A stretch of DNA of 64,000 nt from assembly GCA_002386525.1 (NCBI GenBank), contig DGIS01000007.1:95987-159986 (forward strand), read 5' to 3'. The stretch is from Sphingobacterium sp. UBA4616. GTDB taxonomy: Bacteria; Bacteroidota; Bacteroidia; Sphingobacteriales; Sphingobacteriaceae. Of the stretch, positions 41,121-49,951 are shown one piece after another (position 1 is the first letter of the stretch; every line of letters begins with the position of its first letter). The notes beneath the pieces were generated by a model that ran no database searches, was not told the DNA's origin, and saw nothing but the letters and a program-made list of their open reading frames with translations. The translations under genes and the position numbers were made by a program.

Positions 41121-42605
41121 TTACCATCGTCCGCCGGCACCGCCGCCGCCAGAAGATCCACCGCCAAAGCTACCGCCACCACCGCTACTACTAGATCCAC
41201 CGCCAGAACTGCTCGATGTAGACCGTACCTTGACAGGAATTGAATGCTCCCCATGAGATACACGATGTCCACAATTCTTACAGAGGTCAAAACGTTCTTC
41301 TAGCCCTTGTGAACTATAGGTTGCGGCTCGGATCGTTTTAGTACGCCCTGTTTCAAAGGTTCTATAATGGCATGCAGGACAATCGACAAAGCCAGCATTT
41401 TCATCCCAGGGAACCAGCTTGATTTCATTGCTTGTCTGATTTACCCAGATCTCATAAGATCGACTACCAATTTTCTCCTCCATGAGCTGTCCCTTATCCA
41501 AGTAAGCGCTTTCTCGGGTAGATACTTCATCCTTATTCATCCGTAACCAACTTCCCGAATCATCCGGAGGAGTCAGTCTAAGTTCATTCCTTCGGATCCG
41601 TTTATTTATTCCAATAAGATCAAATAAGGCCAATGGACTAAGCAATAGTGGGACAAGTCCCCACACACGAAATTTACGTAAGGCCCGTTGAATATTCTCC
41701 TCATCGCGATAGGAGTTAACAATCTGTGTGCGGCTAGCATTATATTTCATCGCCAAAGTGATGCTGCCAAATACAAATATAAAATAGGGTAAATTTTTCC
41801 ACTGATAAACCACCTCAAAATTGTTTAAGGCAAAGGCACAGATAAACACACTGATAAACATTAGTATTCCCATACAGCCACATCCGCTTACCAAAGGTGG
41901 AAAATACTTACTCTTTTTCGTCAGCTGCCCCTTTATTGCTCTAGTCACCTCACCCAGCCAGATATAACATATTGCAAACAAGCCCAAGACCAAAAGAGAG
42001 TTGCGCAGGATAGGACTTTTAAAGCTCCAAACAGGTATCGCTTCCGGCATTAGGCGCTCCAGTTCAGCCTTGCTGTCTGCGGAAGTCAGTATTGTTTTTA
42101 TAAAACCCGAAGCTTCTAAAACACCGCGGTCATAACCTTCATTTCGGAAGTTGGGTACGAGATACTTCTCTCCTATACGTTTAAGATAAGCATCTGGCAG
42201 GATACTCTCCATACCATATCCAGTAATAAAGCGGTATTCATGCCTCTCTTTTGCAATAAACAATAAAAGCCCATTGTTACTCTCTTTCTTACCGATACCC
42301 CATGTATTGAATAATTTTAAAGCAAATTCAAAATCACTGTCACCAATATAATTGTTAACAACAACGATAGCAAATTCACTTTTTGTAGCGGCCTCAATCT
42401 GTGACGACAAACCATCTAACTCAGACACAGCACCCGAAGATAGAATCCCATCCGGATTGGACACAAAATAATCTTGCCCCTTTATTTTCGGATTGGGCAA
42501 ATTATCTACTGTATAAGCGGTAGATTGTCCAAAAGATGTTAGTCCAGTTAGGAAAGTTCCCAACCAGAACAAAAAAAAGATATAAAATCGATGTAACTTC
42601 AGCAT
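41121..42605 (-). CDS. TPM-domain membrane protein (YgcG-like)
   Basis: The 494-residue protein has a signal peptide ('FYIFFLFWLGTFLTGL'), an extracytoplasmic TPM domain (about 45-180, 'YFVSNPDGILSSGAVSELDG', 'GNNGLLLFIAKERHEYRF'-like core ending 'ITGYGMESILPDAYLKRIGE'), three or four membrane helices (about 200-330), and a cytoplasmic part with a zinc ribbon ('CPACHYRTF' and 'CKNCGHRV'). It ends in a Gly/Ser-rich tail finishing 'GGGGAGGRW', typical of this family. TPM proteins have been linked to phosphatase activity and photosystem or membrane-protein care in other groups; the role here is unknown. Confidence 0.87.
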   Translation of the reverse strand: MLKLHRFYIFFLFWLGTFLTGLTSFGQSTAYTVDNLPNPKIKGQDYFVSNPDGILSSGAVSELDGLSSQIEAATKSEFAIVVVNNYIGDSDFEFALKLFNTWGIGKKESNNGLLLFIAKERHEYRFITGYGMESILPDAYLKRIGEKYLVPNFRNEGYDRGVLEASGFIKTILTSADSKAELERLMPEAIPVWSFKSPILRNSLLVLGLFAICYIWLGEVTRAIKGQLTKKSKYFPPLVSGCGCMGILMFISVFICAFALNNFEVVYQWKNLPYFIFVFGSITLAMKYNASRTQIVNSYRDEENIQRALRKFRVWGLVPLLLSPLALFDLIGINKRIRRNELRLTPPDDSGSWLRMNKDEVSTRESAYLDKGQLMEEKIGSRSYEIWVNQTSNEIKLVPWDENAGFVDCPACHYRTFETGRTKTIRAATYSSQGLEERFDLCKNCGHRVSHGEHSIPVKVRSTSSSSGGGSSSSGGGGSFGGGSSGGGGAGGRW

Positions 42606-42730
42606 AATTTTAGAACAGCAAAATTCGGTTCATTTTCACGATATTAAGAAAAAAAAATTTATGTTGTTTATTTAAAGGGCGATGCCTAGAAAAAGGGTGA
42701 AAGTATCCGTATGAAACTATTTCATCGCTG

Positions 42731-44053
42731 TCAATGGCCAAGCCAATGTAAAATTAAGACACCGATCAATCCAACAACAGAAACGAGCGTTTCCATCACC
42801 GTCCATGAGCGAAACGTATCCTTCATGCTCACTCCAAAATAAGATTTAAACATCCAAAATCCCGGATCGTTGACGTGCGAGAACATGAGACTACCCGCTC
42901 CCGTCGCTAGCACCATTAATTCGGGAGTAACATCGCCTGCCTGCACAATGGGGAGCATAATCCCCGCTGCCGTGAGTCCAGCAACACTTGCCGAACCGAT
43001 CACTAGGCGAATGATGCCGGCTATTAACCATGCAAGCACAAGAGGCGACAAGCTCAGGTCTGCGGTTAGGTCAGCGATGTAGTTGGCTACACCACTATCT
43101 ACCAAAATTTGCTTGAAGGCGCCTGATGCTGCAATGATAAAAAGGATCATCATTATCCCACGAATTGCTTCTTCCACACTTTCTGACTGCTCCCGCAAAC
43201 TTTTACCTTGGCGGATACCCATCGTGTACATCGCCACTAGCGAGGCAATCATTAAAGCCACCACCGGGTCACCCAAGAAACGTAGTGCCGTCAGCCAAGA
43301 GGAGCCTTCTGGGAATATTAGATGTGCAAATGAACCAAAAGCAATTAAAATTATTGGAAACAGCCCCGTAAATATACTAATTGCAAATCCGGGAAGCTCT
43401 TTCCTATCTGCCTGATCGTGTTCAGGAAAAAACTCGGCCGGTGGGTTGGTCGGAATACGCTTAAGCATTCTGCCAAAAAGTGGTCCACCGATAATTATGG
43501 CAGGAATTGCTACAACAATGCCATAGGCCATTGTCAAGCCTATATCCGCATTGTAAGTAACCGCTATGGCTGTAGCGCCCGGATGTGGTGGCAAATAACC
43601 GTGCGTCACGGAGAGCGCTGCCAGCAGTGGAATGGCTACGTAAAGCAAGGGCATTTTATTGGAAGCACATACCATGAAAACGAACGGTACTAAGACGATA
43701 AAACCGACATTGTAAAATAAGGGAATTCCTACTAAAAAGCCCGTGAGAACCATTGCCCAAGGTAAGTTCTTTCGGCCAAATACAGCCGTTAGTTTCGTTG
43801 TAATCTTTTCTGCAGCCCCCCCTTCCGCCATCAATTTACCCAGTAAAGACCCGAACGCCAACAAAAGTGCCAATTGGCCCATAGTACTGCTCACTCCGGT
43901 TTCAACAGATTTAAGGATATCGACGGCATTCATATTCATGGCGAAACCGACCGCAACGGAGGTTATCAGTAACGAGAAGATCGTGTTTAACCTGACGACA
44001 GTGACTAAAAGAAGTAGTAAAGCTACTCCCAAAATAACGATGATTAGCGGCAT
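42731..44053 (-). CDS. gntP: Gluconate:H+ symporter, GntP family
   Basis: The 440-residue transporter has about 12-14 hydrophobic helices and family segments such as 'GFLVGIPLFYNVGFIVLVPF', 'HGYLPPHPGATAIAVTYNAD' and 'GSLMFSHVNDPGFWMFKSYF'. It imports gluconate or a related sugar acid. The gluconokinase gene lies 16 nt upstream on the same strand, so kinase and permease are one operon, which supports gluconate as the substrate. Confidence 0.94.
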   Translation of the reverse strand: MPLIIVILGVALLLLLVTVVRLNTIFSLLITSVAVGFAMNMNAVDILKSVETGVSSTMGQLALLLAFGSLLGKLMAEGGAAEKITTKLTAVFGRKNLPWAMVLTGFLVGIPLFYNVGFIVLVPFVFMVCASNKMPLLYVAIPLLAALSVTHGYLPPHPGATAIAVTYNADIGLTMAYGIVVAIPAIIIGGPLFGRMLKRIPTNPPAEFFPEHDQADRKELPGFAISIFTGLFPIILIAFGSFAHLIFPEGSSWLTALRFLGDPVVALMIASLVAMYTMGIRQGKSLREQSESVEEAIRGIMMILFIIAASGAFKQILVDSGVANYIADLTADLSLSPLVLAWLIAGIIRLVIGSASVAGLTAAGIMLPIVQAGDVTPELMVLATGAGSLMFSHVNDPGFWMFKSYFGVSMKDTFRSWTVMETLVSVVGLIGVLILHWLGH

Positions 44054-44069
44054 AATAATTTATATCTAG

Positions 44070-45581
44070 TTAAAACTCGCCTTCCAATATATGGTACAGG
44101 TGTTCAAATTTCTGGAAGTTTTTCATATATACGGCGTGATTCTCCTCACTCGGTCTATAATAGTGTTCGGGATCTAGCTTTCCTTGCGCTTGCTTGTTTT
44201 TTACGGTAGGCTCACCTCCCTGTATACCCAATGCTTCCAAGCCGATCAATGCAGCTCCCCATGCAGAGCTTTCTACCGTATTTTTGGTAAATACAGGTTT
44301 ATTGAAAATGTCTGCAAGCATCTGCACCAACAATGATGAACGCGCCAGGCCGCCACTTGCGAAGATCGTATGAATGGGCCCGGTGTTCTCCTCTAATGCG
44401 ATTCCTACACTGTAAATTGCAAACAACATCCCTTCCATCATGGCACGTGCGAAGTGTGCCCTGCCGTGATGCAACTGTATTCCAAAATAAACGCCCTTTG
44501 CATTGGAATTCCAATGTGGTGCCCGTTCACCAGTGAGATAGGGCAAGAATATCAAGCCCTCTGCCCCGGGAACGACGGAGTCGACCAAAGCATTTAACGA
44601 GGCAGAAGAATCTCCATCCGTTTCCATTTGGGCAAATTCATGCAAAAAGTTGTCTCGAAACCAGTTGCGTAATACACCGCCATTGTTGACCGCGCCACCA
44701 ATTATATATTCATTTGGTCTCAGTAGGTAGGTAAATAGCCTTTGCTTTTTTTCTTGATTTGCCTGCGAACTCGCTACGCGAATAGCTCCACTCGTACCGA
44801 TAGTTACCGAAGCCACCCCAGGACTTATAGCCCCTACCCCGAGATTAGCCAAACAACCATCGCTACCACCAATAACAAAAGGAGTATCTTCAGGGATGTG
44901 CATCAAGGCTGCAATTTCTCGGCTAGGCCTATTTAAAATATAATCGACTGGAACTGGCGATGCCAGTTGCCCTTCCGATATGCCCGCCAACCTTAACGCC
45001 TGATCAGACCATGTTAGGCGATGTATATCGAAAAGCCCTGTTGCAGATGCAATGGAATGATCGACCACATAAACCCCAAAGAGCCGGTAAAAAAGAAATT
45101 CTTTGATACCGATAAACTTGTGCGACTGAGCAAATAATTTTTGATCGTTAGATTTTATCCACATTAATTTGCAAAGCAAAGACATGGGATGTATGGGTGT
45201 ACCGGTCTGCTGATAAAGCTGCCTGCCCGCCTCACTTGCCTCCAAAGCAACCGCAATATCCTCGCTTCTGCGATCTGCCCATATCATGCAATTGCTAAGT
45301 GGATTCCCTGTCGAGTCAACAGCGATCAGCCCGTGCATAGCACTACTCACCGCAATGCACACAGGTTTCGGTATCTCGGCACTAGATTGCTTTAGGCTAA
45401 TCATGACATACCTAATAGAATCAATACATGCGTCATAAACAATCTCTGGATCTTGCTCATACCAGCCTTCCGACGGATTTAATATGGGATAAGATATACT
45501 ATGCTGTGACAAGATGTTCCCCGCGTAGTCAAATGCAACAGCTTTCGCAGATGATGTACCAATGTCTAATCCAATAATCAT
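44070..45581 (-). CDS. gntK: Gluconokinase, FGGY family
   Basis: The 503-residue sugar kinase starts with the phosphate-binding 'MIIGLDIGTSSAKAVAFDYA' and includes 'AVSSAMHGLIAVD', the second ATP loop 'ASVTIGTSGAIRV' and the family motif 'GGLARSSLLVQMLADIF'. FGGY enzymes act on gluconate, xylulose and others. The gntP permease next door and the divergent 6-phosphogluconate dehydrogenase make gluconate the likely substrate, yielding 6-phosphogluconate. Confidence 0.92.
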   Translation of the reverse strand: MIIGLDIGTSSAKAVAFDYAGNILSQHSISYPILNPSEGWYEQDPEIVYDACIDSIRYVMISLKQSSAEIPKPVCIAVSSAMHGLIAVDSTGNPLSNCMIWADRRSEDIAVALEASEAGRQLYQQTGTPIHPMSLLCKLMWIKSNDQKLFAQSHKFIGIKEFLFYRLFGVYVVDHSIASATGLFDIHRLTWSDQALRLAGISEGQLASPVPVDYILNRPSREIAALMHIPEDTPFVIGGSDGCLANLGVGAISPGVASVTIGTSGAIRVASSQANQEKKQRLFTYLLRPNEYIIGGAVNNGGVLRNWFRDNFLHEFAQMETDGDSSASLNALVDSVVPGAEGLIFLPYLTGERAPHWNSNAKGVYFGIQLHHGRAHFARAMMEGMLFAIYSVGIALEENTGPIHTIFASGGLARSSLLVQMLADIFNKPVFTKNTVESSAWGAALIGLEALGIQGGEPTVKNKQAQGKLDPEHYYRPSEENHAVYMKNFQKFEHLYHILEGEF

Positions 45582-45761
45582 AAATAAAATTGATGTTAGG
45601 AGAGTTCAATATACGGATTATCTGTGGGTTTACAACAAAAGGTTCATTACCAGCGGAGTAATTGAAGGGAGAAAAACGCCTTATAACGATCTGCTGATAA
45701 TTTGTCTTTCATAGTATCAACAAAAATGGTAAATTTCAACTTAGAAAAACGATATTAAACG

Positions 45762-47177
45762 ATGAGCATAGATAAAAAGAATAACTGCGATTTTGGAATA
45801 GTTGGACTCGGCGTAATGGGACGTAATTTATTGCTGAACATCGCCGACAACGGTTTCGCGGTAGCAGGCTTAGACCTCGATCCACAGAAAGCTGAGTCAT
45901 TGGAAGCTGAAGCCAATGAAGGACATCGCATCAAAGTGACACCCCAAGTAGAAGAGTTTATAGGAGTTTTGCAAAAGCCCAGAGCAATTATGCTGTTGGT
46001 GCCGGCCGGAAAGCCGGTTGATATGGCGATTGCCAGTCTTGTTCCGCTTTTAGATAAAGGAGATATAATCATCGACGGCGGAAACACATACTTCGCGGAT
46101 ACGGACAGAAGATTTAATGAACTTTCCGTTAAGGGTATACATTTCTTCGGAATGGGCATATCTGGAGGAGAAAGTGGCGCTCGTCGTGGTCCAAGCTTGA
46201 TGCCCGGTGGCGACAGAAAGGCCTACGAAAGACTAAGGCCAATATTCGAGGCGGTTTCGGCCAAGGTAACCGGCGAGCCCTGTGTGGAATTTTTAGGCAA
46301 CGGGTCGGCCGGAAATTATGTAAAGATGGTACATAACGGTATCGAATATGGTATCATGCAGTTAATTGCAGAGACCTATGACCTGATGAAAAAATTATAT
46401 GGTTTTGATACCCAAACCATACAACAGACATTCGAAGAATGGAACAAGGGCGATTTAAACTCATTCTTGCTTGAGATTACCGCTCAGATTCTGAAGAAAA
46501 AAGAGGGCGACCAGTATTTGGTGGACCTGATTTCAGATTGGGCAAGATCAAAGGGAACGGGTAAATGGACTTCGCAAAATGCGATGGATCTACAGGTGCC
46601 AGTGCCGGTGATTGATGCAGCGGTCAATATGCGCGATATGTCCAAATACAAACCCGAACGTGTGGAGGCGGCAAAACTACTTAAATGGGATGGACAACCT
46701 ATCGATCTGCCCGCCGAAACGCTTATTGCTCGCTTAAAAGATGCATTGTACTTTGTGATCATCACGACCTATGCGCAAGGTTTGGCACAGCTTATTGTTG
46801 CATCGGAAAGTTACAGTTATGAGCTAAATTTACAGGTGGTAACCAAAATTTGGCGAGGCGGCTGTATCATTCGCGCGTCTTTGCTCGAAGATTTTAGAAA
46901 AGCTTATGCGACTAATCCGGGCTTGCGCAATATCCTACTTGATAGCACCATTGCACAGAAGCTACTGAGCACGCAGGCCAGCGTTCGCGAGGTAGTGAAA
47001 GATGCTATCGCAAACGGGATACCCGTATCCGGATACGTAAATGCACTCGCTTATTTTGATGCCTACCGATCGGAGAAATTACCTACAAATCTGATACAAG
47101 CACAACGAGACTATTTTGGCGCACACACCTATGAACGTATTGATCAAGAAGGCACCTTTCATACACTTTGGGATTAA
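45762..47177 (+). CDS. gnd: 6-phosphogluconate dehydrogenase, decarboxylating
   Basis: The 471-residue enzyme oxidises 6-phosphogluconate to ribulose 5-phosphate and CO2. Visible are the Rossmann motif 'FGIVGLGVMGRNL', 'GGNTYFADTDRR', the substrate signature 'GMGISGGESGARRGPSLMPG', catalytic 'GNYVKMVHNGIEYG', and the C-terminal 'ALAYFDAYRSEKLPTNLIQA' with 'QRDYFGAHTYER'. It is divergent from gntK-gntP with a 180-bp control region between, so the three genes form a complete route from external gluconate to the pentose phosphate pathway. I saw no clear operator in the gap. Confidence 0.96.
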   Translation: MSIDKKNNCDFGIVGLGVMGRNLLLNIADNGFAVAGLDLDPQKAESLEAEANEGHRIKVTPQVEEFIGVLQKPRAIMLLVPAGKPVDMAIASLVPLLDKGDIIIDGGNTYFADTDRRFNELSVKGIHFFGMGISGGESGARRGPSLMPGGDRKAYERLRPIFEAVSAKVTGEPCVEFLGNGSAGNYVKMVHNGIEYGIMQLIAETYDLMKKLYGFDTQTIQQTFEEWNKGDLNSFLLEITAQILKKKEGDQYLVDLISDWARSKGTGKWTSQNAMDLQVPVPVIDAAVNMRDMSKYKPERVEAAKLLKWDGQPIDLPAETLIARLKDALYFVIITTYAQGLAQLIVASESYSYELNLQVVTKIWRGGCIIRASLLEDFRKAYATNPGLRNILLDSTIAQKLLSTQASVREVVKDAIANGIPVSGYVNALAYFDAYRSEKLPTNLIQAQRDYFGAHTYERIDQEGTFHTLWD

Positions 47178-47222
47178 ACGAAAAAAGCTTGAAGATTCAA
47201 TTGAATCTTCCTTTGAAATGCA

Positions 47223-47257
47223 AAAAAGCGGCTTTTTTATATAAAGCCGCTTTTTAT
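47223..47257. terminator. Bidirectional terminator between gnd and the ABC-F gene
   Basis: A 13-bp stem (aaaaagcggcttt / aaagccgcttttt, 7-nt loop) has T runs on both strands and sits between two convergent genes. Confidence 0.9.
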
Positions 47258-47298
47258 AACTGAACCCCTATCGGTTTTATATGCCGTTTATCTAGATG

Positions 47299-48930
47299 CT
47301 ATCGCTCAATATCCTTTAAACTGCTCATTTTCTTATATTCCAAGAATCCTTTGATATCCTCAAAATGCTCACGGACACGTTTGTTTCCAAACTCGAAGAC
47401 TTTTTGCGCTAAGCCGTCCAAAAAGTCACGGTCGTGTGAAACAAGGATCAATGTGCCATCAAAATCCTTCAATGCATCTTTGATAATATCCTTGGTCTTC
47501 ATGTCCAAATGGTTGGTAGGCTCATCGAGAATCAATACATTCACTGGTTCCAAAAGAAGTTTTATCATGGCTAAACGCGTTCTTTCTCCTCCAGATAACA
47601 CTTTCACCTTTTTGGTCGTATCATCGCCACTAAACATAAAAGCGCCCAAAAGATCTTTCATCTTAACACGTACTTCACCTACTGCGATTTGATCAATGGT
47701 ATCAAAAACGGTCAGTTCACCATCCAGCAATGCCGCCTGATTTTGTGCAAAGTAACCAATTTTCGCGTTGTGCCCAACCTTTAACGTCCCTTCGAAATCG
47801 ATTTCACCCATAATTGCTTTGATCATCGTCGATTTACCCTCACCGTTTTTCCCTACAAAAGCCACCTTTTCTCCACGTTCGATAACCATATTTGCTTTCT
47901 GAAAGACGACATGATCGCCATAAGCTTTCGTCAGATCTTCCACAATAACCGGATATTGGCCCGAACGTGGAGATGGCGGAAATTTAAGGCGCAGCGCTGA
48001 AGTATCCACTTCATCGATCTCAATAACTTCCAATTTTTCCAGCATTTTTACACGCGACTGTACTTGCAAAGTCTTTGAATATGTACCCCTAAAACGGTCT
48101 ATAAACTCCTGGTTGTCTGCAATAAAACGTTGCTGCTCTTCATACGCTTTTAACTGATGCTGACGGCGCTCCTGACGTAATTCCAGATAATGACTGTACT
48201 TGGCGCGATAGTCATAAATCCGTCCCATCGTCACCTCGATGGTCCGATTCGTAATATTGTCGACAAAAGCCCGGTCGTGAGAAATAACAATAACTGCTTT
48301 CGCCGAATTGACCAAGAAGTCCTCAAGCCATTGAATACTCTCAATATCCATGTGATTGGTAGGCTCATCCAATAAAATCAAATCTGGCTTTTTTAGTAAT
48401 ATCTTAGCCAACTCGATGCGCATACGCCAGCCACCAGAAAATTCAGAGGTCTGTCTAGTAAAATCCGTGCGCTCAAAACCAAGACCCTTCAAGACCTTTT
48501 CAACCTCAGCATCATAATTGACTTCCTCAATCGAATAGAACTTCTCACTTAATTCAGATACCCGTTCGATCAATTGCATATAATCATCAGATTCATAATC
48601 CGTACGAATATTCAACTGCTCATTCAAGCCTTCCAGCTCATCACGCATTCCGTAGACTTCTTCGAAAGCCTTAGATGTCTCTTCAAAGACAGTCACATTA
48701 TCCTGTGTCAGCAAATGCTGTGGTAAATAGGCTATAATCGCATCCTTTGGCCCCGAAACATTACCTGTAGTTGGCTTTCCTGCCCCCGCTATAATTTTCA
48801 ACAAGGTAGATTTACCAGCACCATTTTTGCCCATCAATGCGATCTTGTCATTCTCATTAATCGAGAAAGATACATCTGAAAAAAGAGTCGTTCCCCCAAA
48901 GGAAACGGAAATATTATTTACGTCAATCAC
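47299..48930 (-). CDS. ABC-F family ATPase (ribosome-associated type)
   Basis: The protein has two ABC domains in one chain and no membrane part. The first has Walker A 'GKNGAGKST', signature 'FSGGWRMR' and Walker B 'LILLDEPTNH'; the second has 'GKNGEGKST', 'LSGGERTR' and 'VLILDEPTNH'. A charged linker about 60 residues long joins them. ABC-F proteins act on the ribosome, some in antibiotic protection and some in housekeeping; nothing here marks a resistance role. The start was set at GTG 48930 (543 residues). A TTG at 48987 lies upstream of the likely -7 element (TATCTTTG, minus strand 48954-48961), so it cannot be used. Confidence 0.9.
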   Translation of the reverse strand: MIDVNNISVSFGGTTLFSDVSFSINENDKIALMGKNGAGKSTLLKIIAGAGKPTTGNVSGPKDAIIAYLPQHLLTQDNVTVFEETSKAFEEVYGMRDELEGLNEQLNIRTDYESDDYMQLIERVSELSEKFYSIEEVNYDAEVEKVLKGLGFERTDFTRQTSEFSGGWRMRIELAKILLKKPDLILLDEPTNHMDIESIQWLEDFLVNSAKAVIVISHDRAFVDNITNRTIEVTMGRIYDYRAKYSHYLELRQERRQHQLKAYEEQQRFIADNQEFIDRFRGTYSKTLQVQSRVKMLEKLEVIEIDEVDTSALRLKFPPSPRSGQYPVIVEDLTKAYGDHVVFQKANMVIERGEKVAFVGKNGEGKSTMIKAIMGEIDFEGTLKVGHNAKIGYFAQNQAALLDGELTVFDTIDQIAVGEVRVKMKDLLGAFMFSGDDTTKKVKVLSGGERTRLAMIKLLLEPVNVLILDEPTNHLDMKTKDIIKDALKDFDGTLILVSHDRDFLDGLAQKVFEFGNKRVREHFEDIKGFLEYKKMSSLKDIER

Positions 48931-48953
48931 TGTATGTTCACTTAATTTTGGCA

Positions 48954-48961
48954 CAAAGATA
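48954..48961 (-). promoter_or_regulatory. -7 element of the ABC-F gene
   Basis: The minus strand reads TATCTTTG, 23 nt before the GTG start. An identical element faces the other way for trmD at 49003-49010. Confidence 0.55.
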
Positions 48962-49002
48962 AGCGAATCAATCTTATAAATAGACAATGGTGCATTTTTG
49001 TG

Positions 49003-49010
49003 TATCTTTG
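49003..49010 (+). promoter_or_regulatory. -7 element of trmD
   Basis: TATCTTTG ends 4 nt before the trmD ATG at 49015, so transcription would begin at or next to the start codon. Confidence 0.55.
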
Positions 49011-49014
49011 CGCC

Positions 49015-49692
49015 ATGCGTTTTGATATTATTACGGTCTTACCAGACCTACTTGAAAGTCCATTTGCACACTCAATTTTGCAACGAGCGAAGAATAAAGG
49101 TCTGGCTGAAATACATGTTCACAACTTAAGAGACTATTCAACCAATAAACACAAAAGTGTAGATGATTATCCCTACGGCGGCGGATCCGGTATGGTTCTT
49201 CAAATCGAGCCTTTTGCAAAGTGTATTGAGCAACTGCAATCCGAACGTGTATACGATGAGATCATCTATATGACTCCAGACGGTGAAACATTCAATCAGG
49301 ATATTGCGAACGGACTATCTACAAAAGGAAATATGATGATCCTCTGTGGACATTATAAGGGAATTGACCAACGTATTCGTGATATCTACGTAACAAAAGA
49401 AATTTCGGTCGGCGATTACGTGCTATCTGGAGGAGAACTTCCAGCCGCAATTGTTACAGACGCTATTATCAGATTAATTCCTGGAGTATTATCAGACGAA
49501 ACTTCCGCTCTTTCCGATTCATTTCAGGATGGATTGCTCGACGCACCGATCTATACACGCCCTGCAGAGTGGAAAGGCCATAAAGTACCTGATATTCTAC
49601 TCAGCGGTCACGAAGCAAAAATTGCCGCATGGAAAGATGAACAACAGTTGAAAAGGACACAAGAAAGACGCCCTGATTTATTAAATGATTAA
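49015..49692 (+). CDS. trmD: tRNA (guanine-37-N1)-methyltransferase
   Basis: The 225-residue enzyme methylates G37 of tRNAs, preventing frameshifts. Family motifs are '[16 protein letters not shown]', '[14 protein letters not shown]', '[15 protein letters not shown]' and '[14 protein letters not shown]', which build the knotted SAM site. The start was set at ATG 49015 because the open frame upstream (TTG 49000) overlaps the predicted promoter element. It is not in the usual rpsP-rimM-trmD-rplS operon. Confidence 0.95.
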   Translation: MRFDIITVLPDLLESPFAHSILQRAKNKGLAEIHVHNLRDYSTNKHKSVDDYPYGGGSGMVLQIEPFAKCIEQLQSERVYDEIIYMTPDGETFNQDIANGLSTKGNMMILCGHYKGIDQRIRDIYVTKEISVGDYVLSGGELPAAIVTDAIIRLIPGVLSDETSALSDSFQDGLLDAPIYTRPAEWKGHKVPDILLSGHEAKIAAWKDEQQLKRTQERRPDLLND

Positions 49693-49729
49693 GAAATAAG
49701 CGGAATTTTTGTTTTTTTGTCACAAAAAG

Positions 49730-49759
49730 TTTGCTTATTTATTTTTTTTTATAAATTTG
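49730..49759 (+). promoter_or_regulatory. Promoter of the trp leader and operon
   Basis: TTTG (49730-49733), 18 nt, TAAATTTG (49752-49759). The leader-peptide ATG follows 7 nt later, so the transcript starts at or very near the first codon. Confidence 0.72.
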
Positions 49760-49766
49760 TGTAATA

Positions 49767-49844
49767 ATGACACGAAGATATACAAATACAAATTGGTGGT
49801 GGCCTGGAGCAATAAGCATCGGGAATCAATTGGTATTGTTATAA
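49767..49844 (+). CDS. trpL: Tryptophan operon leader peptide
   Basis: A 25-codon frame reads 'MTRRYTNTNWWWPGAISIGN' and then 'QLVLL', with three consecutive Trp codons (49794-49802). It sits between a good promoter and a terminator, upstream of trpE. This is the composition expected of a ribosome-sensing attenuator. No ribosome-binding site is visible, and the message may be leaderless. The frame is too short and the Trp run too pointed to be accidental. Confidence 0.85.
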   Translation: MTRRYTNTNWWWPGAISIGNQLVLL

Positions 49845-49893
49845 TATTTCATAATCAACCAAAACCATTTATGGAAATTCCAACCCCGATGCT
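49815..49893 (+). promoter_or_regulatory. Antiterminator pairing of the trp attenuator
   Basis: Bases 49815-49823 (agcatcggg), inside the leader frame, are perfectly complementary to 49885-49893 (cccgatgct), which is the 5' arm of the terminator. The two structures exclude each other. A ribosome stalled at the Trp codons leaves 49815-49823 free; a moving ribosome covers it. Confidence 0.78.
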
Positions 49894-49914
49894 AACCAGT
49901 ATCGGGGTTTTTTT
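49882..49914 (+). terminator. Attenuator terminator before trpE
   Basis: A stem of 12 pairs including one G-U (aaccccgatgct / agtatcggggtt, loop AACC) is followed by five T. It ends 38 nt before the trpE start. Confidence 0.9.
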
Positions 49915-49951
49915 ATGCATGAATTTACAACAAGAAGATAAGACACATAAA

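Noticed and set aside
41121..41220. A simple-sequence repeat at the end of the TPM gene
   Set aside because: The Gly/Ser codon run encodes the glycine-rich tail that is typical of TPM proteins.
47299..48930. An ABC-F antibiotic resistance protein
   Set aside because: The two-domain layout is common to housekeeping ABC-F proteins, and nothing in the linker or neighbourhood points to resistance.
49709..49951. An N-terminal extension of trpE
   Set aside because: The extra 81 codons run through the promoter and attenuator hairpin. The normal TrpE start is at 49952.
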